Origin: Novibacillus thermophilus
GTDB taxonomy: Bacteria > Bacillota > Bacilli > Thermoactinomycetales > Novibacillaceae
Length of the DNA stretch: 64,000 bases
Direction: 5' to 3'
Assembly (NCBI RefSeq): GCF_002005165.1
Contig: NZ_CP019699.1
Coordinates: 3,565,226-3,629,225, forward strand
Of this stretch, positions 58,776 through 64,000 are shown in pieces. The position numbers and the translations under genes are program-made. The notes under the pieces are model-generated. The model was not told the origin of the DNA and searched no databases. It was given only the letters and a program-made list of their open reading frames with translations. The number at the start of each line of letters is the position of its first letter. The first letter of the stretch is position 1.

Positions 58776-59521
58776 TTCGCCGTGCCCTCCTTATTCACCC
58801 TGTACATATCGCGAAGGAAATAAGACTGGACAATGCTGAAGACGTTTCCGTACACCCAGTAAAGGGAAAGCGCTGAAGGCAAAGTTAACGCAATAAAAAA
58901 GATCATCGCCGGCATTATCGTCATCATCATCTTCATTTGGGGGTTCATATTGGCCCCGATCATTTTTTGCTGCAAGTATGTAGTCAAAGCAGCCACGAGC
59001 GGCAGTATGTAAAATTGGTCCGGACTGCCCAGTTGTAACCAGAGAAAGCTCGCTTCTCTAATGTGGTCGTTGCGCATGATCGCCTGGTAAAAAGCAATCA
59101 AGATCGGCATTTGTACAAGTATGGGCAAACATCCGCTCATCGGATTCACATTGTGCTTCTGAAACAGTTTCATCATTTCTTCTTGCAGTTTCTGTTGGTT
59201 GTCCTTGTACTTCTTTTGCAGCTTCTGCATCTCCGGTTGCAGCGCCTGCATCGCTTTTGAGCTCTTCAGTTGTTTAATTGTGAGAGGTAGGATGAGTAAC
59301 CGGATAATAATCGTAACAGCTAAAATAGCTAGTCCGTAATCGTTGAAAAACAATTCGGCAAACCAGTCGAGAGAGACGTACAGAGGATAAACAAAATATT
59401 TATCCCAAAAGCCGTTATCCGGACTGACTTCCGGCATACTTCTCGGATCCAACGTACAACCAGTGGCTAGCAGGCCGAGGAAAACTAACAAAACGATAGG
59501 GACGATACGCTTTTGAAACAA
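58772..59521 (-). CDS. yidC: Membrane protein insertase YidC (SpoIIIJ/Oxa1 family)
   Basis: A 249-residue lipoprotein insertase. The signal peptide ends in LLATGC (cysteine 22). Five transmembrane segments include the first, LAILAVTIIIRLLILPLTIKQL, whose arginine in the hydrophilic groove is characteristic. The coiled region MQKLQKKYKDNQQKLQEEMMKLFQKHNVNPMSGCLPILVQMPI follows. It inserts and folds membrane proteins; the B. subtilis homologue SpoIIIJ is also needed for forespore gene activation. Confidence 0.96.
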   Translation of the reverse strand: MFQKRIVPIVLLVFLGLLATGCTLDPRSMPEVSPDNGFWDKYFVYPLYVSLDWFAELFFNDYGLAILAVTIIIRLLILPLTIKQLKSSKAMQALQPEMQKLQKKYKDNQQKLQEEMMKLFQKHNVNPMSGCLPILVQMPILIAFYQAIMRNDHIREASFLWLQLGSPDQFYILPLVAALTTYLQQKMIGANMNPQMKMMMTIMPAMIFFIALTLPSALSLYWVYGNVFSIVQSYFLRDMYRVNKEGTAK

Positions 59522-59536
59522 AGTCTACCCTCCTTC

Positions 59537-59746
59537 TTACGGCACACGGTCTATACCTCCAGGGTGTAACGGGTGGCATTTGGCTAACCGCTTGAGTGTG
59601 AGCAAGCCTCCTTTGATCACCCCGTACTTCTGAATCGCTTCATACGCGTAAGCCGAACACGTCGGATAGAATCGACACGTCGGCGGCTTGAAAGGAGAAA
59701 TCCATCTCCGATAAACTTGAATAAGTGCTAGAGCCACTGATCGCAT
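59537..59746 (-). CDS. yidD: Membrane protein insertion efficiency factor YidD
   Basis: A 69-residue small basic protein with the family core [54 protein letters not shown], including the conserved cysteines. It assists YidC-dependent insertion. ATG at 59746, with TAGGG six bases upstream, is chosen; an ATG at 59752 and a longer frame overlapping rnpA are possible. It lies between rnpA and yidC, the usual order. Confidence 0.94.
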   Translation of the reverse strand: MRSVALALIQVYRRWISPFKPPTCRFYPTCSAYAYEAIQKYGVIKGGLLTLKRLAKCHPLHPGGIDRVP

Positions 59747-59765
59747 ACTCATCCCTACTGCCGTT

Positions 59766-60131
59766 TCAGCGTTTGGGCGCATCAGAGTCGCGCACGTCGA
59801 GACGCGCCTTTTTAAACACATGCACGAGCTGTTGCTCTGTTTGCCTATAATTTAAACCAACGGCAGCTTTTCGCGCAATAATGATCAAATCAACCCCGTC
59901 GGGGAGTTGTCCAATCCACTGGCGCACCACTTCCTTTACGAGACGCTTGACTCTGTTGCGGTCCACAGCGCGCTTCGCGACTTTCTTACTGACGGAAATA
60001 CCGATCCTGACAGATCCTTCCTCCCTTTTATTCAGAACGTACAAGACAAAGTAGCGATTCGCTGTCGATTTCCCGTACTTGAACACAGATGCAAAATCGC
60101 GCCGGTTCCGCAATCGATAGGTTCGTTTCAT
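59766..60131 (-). CDS. rnpA: Ribonuclease P protein component
   Basis: A 121-residue basic protein that assists RNase P RNA in trimming tRNA 5' ends. It starts [22 protein letters not shown] and has the signature [29 protein letters not shown] near 42-70. ATG at 60131 follows GAGGATGG; a longer frame is rejected. It follows rpmH by 65 bases. Confidence 0.97.
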   Translation of the reverse strand: MKRTYRLRNRRDFASVFKYGKSTANRYFVLYVLNKREEGSVRIGISVSKKVAKRAVDRNRVKRLVKEVVRQWIGQLPDGVDLIIIARKAAVGLNYRQTEQQLVHVFKKARLDVRDSDAPKR

Positions 60132-60196
60132 AACGACCGCCATCCTCGCAGAGGAAGTTAATAGATGAAAATAGGCCACTGCTTAAATGTTGTGGC

Positions 60197-60331
60197 CTAT
60201 GCAGACAACACTTTTCTACCTTTCCGCCGGCGGTTCTTCAAGATTTTACGCCCGTTTTTCGTCCTCATCCGCTTGCGAAATCCGTGAACTTTATTTCGTT
60301 TCCGTACACTCGGTTGATACGTGCGTTTCAT
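60197..60331 (-). CDS. rpmH: 50S ribosomal protein L34
   Basis: A 44-residue strongly basic protein, [28 protein letters not shown] and a Lys/Arg tail, matching L34 along its full length. GGAGGT precedes the ATG at 60331. A consensus promoter lies at 60395-60424, and the insertion sequence begins about 20 bases upstream of it, so expression should not be broken. Confidence 0.97.
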   Translation of the reverse strand: MKRTYQPSVRKRNKVHGFRKRMRTKNGRKILKNRRRKGRKVLSA

Positions 60332-60394
60332 GTCCGCTCGGTACCTCCTAAGCAAGCTTTTCCACTGTAACAGAACAAATAGACATTCTTTCAT

Positions 60395-60424
60395 ATTATA
60401 ACGACCTGAGATTTTAATTGTCAA
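60395..60424 (-). promoter_or_regulatory. Consensus sigma-A promoter of rpmH
   Basis: On the minus strand TTGACA (60424-60419) and TATAAT (60400-60395) are both perfect, with an 18-base spacer. It drives rpmH and probably rnpA-yidD-yidC-jag. The insertion sequence lies just upstream of its -35. Confidence 0.85.
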
Positions 60425-60442
60425 GAAAAAGGAGAGCTCATT

Positions 60443-62218
60443 TTTACTGAAAAGATAACTTAAGGCGAAAAATGATGATTTTGTCGAAAAACGGCAGTCT
60501 CACGGGGAGACTGGTCTTTAACTTGACCTCCCATAAGCTGAACAAAGGTCATGAGATGGAAGATACCATAATAAGGGCCACTGAACACAATGATCTGATC
60601 TTGATTTTCTTGCATAAGGCGACGACGCCAATTGCGAATCCCTTTCGACGGCTGATTAGAGGATTCACTCTCTTCGCCTTCTTCCGTTTGCTCGGCACAC
60701 CAAGTTCGATAAGCCGTTGTCAGGGCAATGGTCAAAAACGTGAAATAGACGTGCGATACCATGCCATTGGCCGTTTTGGTTGGCGCATGTTCCAGATTCC
60801 AGCCCTGTTTGCCTTCACGAAAAAGTAAATTCTCAATAAGGCTGCGCCCATCATAAGCATCATACGGAACAAAAGGGCGGTCAACGGGACTGTTGGTCAA
60901 AAAAACAGGGCATTTGTCTGCCGGGATCTCCTCGTTTCGGTAGCGTTGAATGACCACGGCGTTGATTGGGCAACCGCCGCCGCCCGTCTTACTGTATTGC
61001 TTTGCGGGCTTTGCCGGGTCCCGATAATCGACATAACTGGTTAACGCCTTGACACCAGTAACTTGGGTCTCGAGGATGTGCTCGGTTTTGCTTTTGCCAC
61101 GACCGGACGTCTGTTTTTCTTGGCGTGTATCCGTCACCCCCATGGACGCTTGAGCCAAGTCCCGTGCATCCTGGGCGACGTCCATGTTGGAGCGTGCGGG
61201 AATCACAAATGTGATCTTTTGTTGGTCGAGCCAATATAAGGTGGTGCCGTCCAGAAAGCCCCGATCCATCAACACTTGGGTGATCCGGCTGTGCTTGCCC
61301 AGATTGCGCTGAGCCTGCTCGATGAGCACACGCGTATATTTGGACTCGTGTTCATGAATGGGGACGACTTTTAGAGCAAGGGGAATTTCCGTGTGCTGGT
61401 CAAACAACACAATCGCTTTCCATCCGTAAACGACACACTCGATCTCCCGGACGCCCTTTTTGTTGTGGATTTTCTTTTTGCGCATCACTTTTCCGGCACC
61501 TTCGTAGTTCGGCGTCGTTTCGATATCGGTGCCATCGATGATGCCCGTCACTTGTTGGTAGAAAGCACCAGATGCCGCTAAGTTGGCGATATTGGTGTTA
61601 AACAGTTGTTCAATCTCCTGTGGTGTCGCCTTATTCATGAATTCTGCCAGTGTCTGAGGGGTAAACGGGCTGGCGGGTGGGGTGTCGTTATGCCGTTTAC
61701 CGGCACCCCGATTACAGTACCCTTCTTCCAACACCATAGCCGAAAAGCCCAAGGTTCGCATCACACCCTGATCACTAAACAACAGAGCAGGCAAACTTTT
61801 CATCGCCTTAATGCCCAGCAATGTTTTGGCCAAATACGTGATCAAGAAGTAATAAAACGGAATCATCACCCGTTGATACTGGCTAGCTTGAAAGGTGGAA
61901 AAAGAATGGAGGACACCGGTTTCTGACAAGTAGCCCATAAAATCATCCAAGATAGCTTCATCTTCCAGGTTGTGTACGCTGTCCATCGTTTTCGTGGTGC
62001 TGATCACCTGGGCGACGTATTCATCATCCCTTGTAGCGGCCACAATGGAAAAACGGTCGTTTAAGATGTGGGCGAAGTTACTCATCAATCATCCCTCATT
62101 CCGATTTTTATCTGGAATGAAGACATTCGCTCCGGAACCACTATTTTCCTTGTAGACTGACCCATTTCGACAAAACTAATGGTGATTCGACAATTGATTA
62201 GCTATGTTATCTTTTCAG
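60443..62218. mobile_element. Complete insertion sequence between rpmH and the origin boxes
   Basis: The left end carries ctgaaaagataac (60447-60459) and the right end its exact complement gttatcttttcag (62206-62218). The flanks share agagctcatt at 60433-60442 and 62219-62228, a 10-base target duplication; four extra bases (ttta) separate it from the left repeat. One intact transposase gene fills the element. A second right end matching 23 of 23 bases opens the window. Confidence 0.85.
60460..62085 (-). CDS. IS4-superfamily DDE transposase
   Basis: A 541-residue transposase of the DDE_Tnp_1 type. Catalytic residues can be placed in [16 protein letters not shown] (first Asp near 185), [13 protein letters not shown] (second Asp near 272) and the YREK-like block [22 protein letters not shown] (Glu near 425). 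ATG at 62085 follows GAGGG. The frame is intact, so the element may still move. Exact IS family is uncertain. Confidence 0.88.
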   Translation of the reverse strand: MSNFAHILNDRFSIVAATRDDEYVAQVISTTKTMDSVHNLEDEAILDDFMGYLSETGVLHSFSTFQASQYQRVMIPFYYFLITYLAKTLLGIKAMKSLPALLFSDQGVMRTLGFSAMVLEEGYCNRGAGKRHNDTPPASPFTPQTLAEFMNKATPQEIEQLFNTNIANLAASGAFYQQVTGIIDGTDIETTPNYEGAGKVMRKKKIHNKKGVREIECVVYGWKAIVLFDQHTEIPLALKVVPIHEHESKYTRVLIEQAQRNLGKHSRITQVLMDRGFLDGTTLYWLDQQKITFVIPARSNMDVAQDARDLAQASMGVTDTRQEKQTSGRGKSKTEHILETQVTGVKALTSYVDYRDPAKPAKQYSKTGGGGCPINAVVIQRYRNEEIPADKCPVFLTNSPVDRPFVPYDAYDGRSLIENLLFREGKQGWNLEHAPTKTANGMVSHVYFTFLTIALTTAYRTWCAEQTEEGEESESSNQPSKGIRNWRRRLMQENQDQIIVFSGPYYGIFHLMTFVQLMGGQVKDQSPRETAVFRQNHHFSP

Positions 62219-62238
62219 AGAGCTCATTCCTTTTCGCG

Positions 62239-62521
62239 TTACCCACATGTGGAAAAAAAACAATTTCCTCTTTTATTCGACACGTTTTTCAACAGTGGAT
62301 TCACAACAGACAGGACTGTGGAAAACTGTTTTCCACACGTTGTGCAAACGAGGTAGCGAACAGACGTATTCATTGCAGGGGAAAGGGTTATCTGCTATCA
62401 TGGACATGTTTAATTCACAGTGGATAAGGCGAGAGAGATCCATTTTTATCCACAGATTGTGGATAACATTGTGGACATGTTGCGTGAATTGTGGATAACA
62501 CTTTCCACACGTTGTGGAATT
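62239..62521. promoter_or_regulatory. oriC: Origin DnaA-box cluster upstream of dnaA
   Basis: Three perfect DnaA boxes (TTATCCACA) occur: 62446-62454 on plus, and 62458-62466 and 62490-62498 on minus. One-mismatch copies lie at 62239-62247, 62248-62256, 62317-62325, 62329-62337 and 62419-62427. Density and position between rpmH and dnaA match the incA/incB part of a Bacillus origin. DnaA binds here to start replication and control its own gene. The unwinding region, if arranged as in B. subtilis, lies beyond dnaA outside the window. No gene occurs in 62219-62636. Confidence 0.9.
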
Positions 62522-62572
62522 TGTCGACAAAATTCAACAGGACGTTCACGTTCGACGAGTGCTTCCACCAAG

Positions 62573-62596
62573 GCTTCTTTCATTTAGAAGCTTTTT
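62573..62596 (+). terminator. Terminator-like hairpin in the dnaA leader
   Basis: gcttct (62573-62578) and agaagc (62586-62591) form a six-base stem with a seven-base loop, followed by five Ts. It lies 41 bases before the dnaA start. It could attenuate dnaA transcription or stop readthrough; the stem is short. Confidence 0.4.
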
Positions 62597-62636
62597 CATT
62601 GTGCCTGAAAGTAGGGGAGAAGGAGGTGTCTGTAGA

Positions 62637-64000
62637 GTGATTGATTCTATCGAGCAGTTGTGGCAAGAGACGTTGCGCTATATCGAAGGCAAACTGTCTA
62701 AACCGAGTTACGATACGTGGATCAGTCAAACGGAAGCGCTAGCCATTCACGAAGACACGCTCGTTGTCGTCGCTCCAAACGAATTTGTACGCGACTGGCT
62801 GGAAGACCGGTACTTGTCGTTTATCCAAGAAGCTGTCCAAGACGTAACAGGGATCAAGTTCAACATCCAATTCGTATTGCCGGAAGAAGAAGAGGAGACC
62901 CGTTTTGAAAGTAAAGCCAAAACCGGTCCACCCAAACCGCCAACTGCGGAAGAGAAAGAAGAAAAAAATGAGAGTCGCTCTAACGTACTAAACGACAAGT
63001 ACACCTTCGACACTTTCGTCATCGGGGCAGGCAATCGCTTTGCACACGCTGCGTCCCTCGCTGTCGCTGAAGCGCCGGCTAAAGCTTACAACCCGCTGTT
63101 TATATACGGCGGTGTCGGGCTCGGCAAAACTCACCTCATGCACGCCATCGGCCATTATGTCTTAGATCACATTCGAAACGCTCGCGTCGCTTATGTGACA
63201 TCTGAAAAATTTACGAATGAATTCATTAATGCCATCCAGTACAACAAGGCAGAGGAATTCCGCAACAGATACCGCAACACAGATATTTTACTCATCGACG
63301 ACATTCAATTTCTCGCCGGCAAAGAACAAACGCAGGAAGAGTTTTTTCACACGTTTAACGCATTGCACGAAGCGAGTAAACAGATCGTCATATCGAGTGA
63401 CCGCCCGCCGAAGGAAATTCCGACGCTGGAAGACCGCCTGCGCTCGCGTTTCGAGTGGGGGCTTATCACCGACATCCAACCGCCCGATTTGGAGACTCGC
63501 ATCGCCATTTTGCGTAAAAAAGCTAAGGCCGAAGGATTTGACATTGAAAATGAAGTCATGGTGTACATTGCGAATCAAATCGACAGCAATATACGAGAAC
63601 TGGAAGGAGCACTGATACGGGTTGTCGCTTATTCCTCACTGACAAACCAGGACATTACCGTAGATTTGGCCGCTGACGCACTGAAAGACATTGTGTCCAC
63701 TAGACGTCCGAAAGCCATATCGATCTCACACATCCAAAAAACAGTGAGCGACCACTTCAATCTCCGCGTCGAAGATCTGAAGTCGAAACGGCGGACAAAG
63801 TCTGTCGCGTTTCCGCGGCAAATCGCTATGTACCTCGCACGAAAACTGACCGACGCATCGCTTCCGAAAATTGGAGACGCCTTCGGAGGACGGGATCATA
63901 CGACCGTCATTCACGCTTTTGAAAAAATATCAACCCAGCTCAAACACGACGCCGAACTGAACGATGTCATCAAGAACCTTCAAGAGCGGGTCAAAAACGG
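62637..64000 (+). CDS. dnaA: Chromosomal replication initiator DnaA (3' end cut by window)
   Basis: 454 codons are present and the stop lies just outside. Domain I (about 1-80) has [11 protein letters not shown]; an acidic linker rich in Glu and Lys follows. The AAA+ domain has Walker [10 protein letters not shown], Walker [11 protein letters not shown] and sensor SSDRPPKEI. Domain IV has [58 protein letters not shown], the box-recognition helices. The start is GTG at 62637 after AGGAGGTG. It binds the adjacent boxes to open the origin. Confidence 0.97.
   Translation, partial: MIDSIEQLWQETLRYIEGKLSKPSYDTWISQTEALAIHEDTLVVVAPNEFVRDWLEDRYLSFIQEAVQDVTGIKFNIQFVLPEEEEETRFESKAKTGPPKPPTAEEKEEKNESRSNVLNDKYTFDTFVIGAGNRFAHAASLAVAEAPAKAYNPLFIYGGVGLGKTHLMHAIGHYVLDHIRNARVAYVTSEKFTNEFINAIQYNKAEEFRNRYRNTDILLIDDIQFLAGKEQTQEEFFHTFNALHEASKQIVISSDRPPKEIPTLEDRLRSRFEWGLITDIQPPDLETRIAILRKKAKAEGFDIENEVMVYIANQIDSNIRELEGALIRVVAYSSLTNQDITVDLAADALKDIVSTRRPKAISISHIQKTVSDHFNLRVEDLKSKRRTKSVAFPRQIAMYLARKLTDASLPKIGDAFGGRDHTTVIHAFEKISTQLKHDAELNDVIKNLQERVKN

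Overview
The window is the left side of a chromosomal replication origin from a spore-forming member of the Bacillales. Gene order from 28 kb to the right end follows the Bacillus subtilis origin arm: rlmH-htrC-walJ-yycI-yycH-walK-walR, purA, dnaB, rplI, gdpP, yybS, rpsR-ssb-rpsF, ychF, yyaC, parB-parA, noc, rsmG, mnmG, mnmE, jag, yidC, yidD, rnpA, rpmH, then a DnaA-box cluster and dnaA. Two perfect parS sites, Noc, YyaC, an Oxa1/SpoIIIJ-type insertase and a YheC/D-type ATP-grasp protein fit a sporulating Firmicute. Base composition looks close to balanced, so a thermophilic relative of Thermoactinomycetaceae is possible, but that is inference.

Layout. 1-8 kb: right end of an insertion sequence, then histidine ammonia-lyase with a leader terminator, a histidine-type permease, a thioredoxin-like protein, a CheW protein with a sigma-D-like promoter, PanE, a manganese-catalase relic, a quinone oxidoreductase and pyridoxine kinase. 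8-18 kb: a minus-strand 5-oxoproline (pyroglutamate) island. It holds a YcsI protein, a secreted pyroglutamyl-peptidase-like gene broken by an amber codon, AccC, AccB and PxpC-PxpA-PxpB, preceded by decayed genes: a chimera of two unrelated transporters, a diaminopropionate ammonia-lyase lacking its core, and a frameshifted WYL regulator. 18-24.5 kb: an SDR oxidoreductase divergent from the WYL gene, uracil-DNA glycosylase, a ferredoxin/flavodoxin reductase and a four-gene iron-siderophore ABC importer behind a perfect Fur box. 24.5-28 kb: an AT-rich accessory patch with an IS1634-type transposase, a YqeB-like membrane protein and a TetR regulator. 28-40 kb: the Wal cell-wall regulon, a membrane zinc peptidase, an ATP-grasp protein, aminopeptidase PepS and PurR-controlled purA. 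40-60 kb: replication, translation, c-di-AMP turnover, chromosome partition and tRNA modification genes. 60.4-62.2 kb: a complete insertion sequence with target duplication lying between rpmH and the DnaA boxes. 62.6-64 kb: dnaA, cut by the window end.

The most interesting functional unit is the 5-oxoproline island. PxpA/B/C lie beside a dedicated biotin carboxylase and biotin carrier, which together match the parts of a split urea-carboxylase-like enzyme. Around them are a pyroglutamate-releasing peptidase homologue, a DUF1445 protein linked to D-glutamate cyclisation and the remains of the usual YcsG transporter. Several genes here are pseudogenes made by internal deletions. purA, mnmE and the WYL gene each carry an apparent single-base deletion in a homopolymer; since purA and mnmE are highly conserved, sequencing error should be excluded before calling these mutations.
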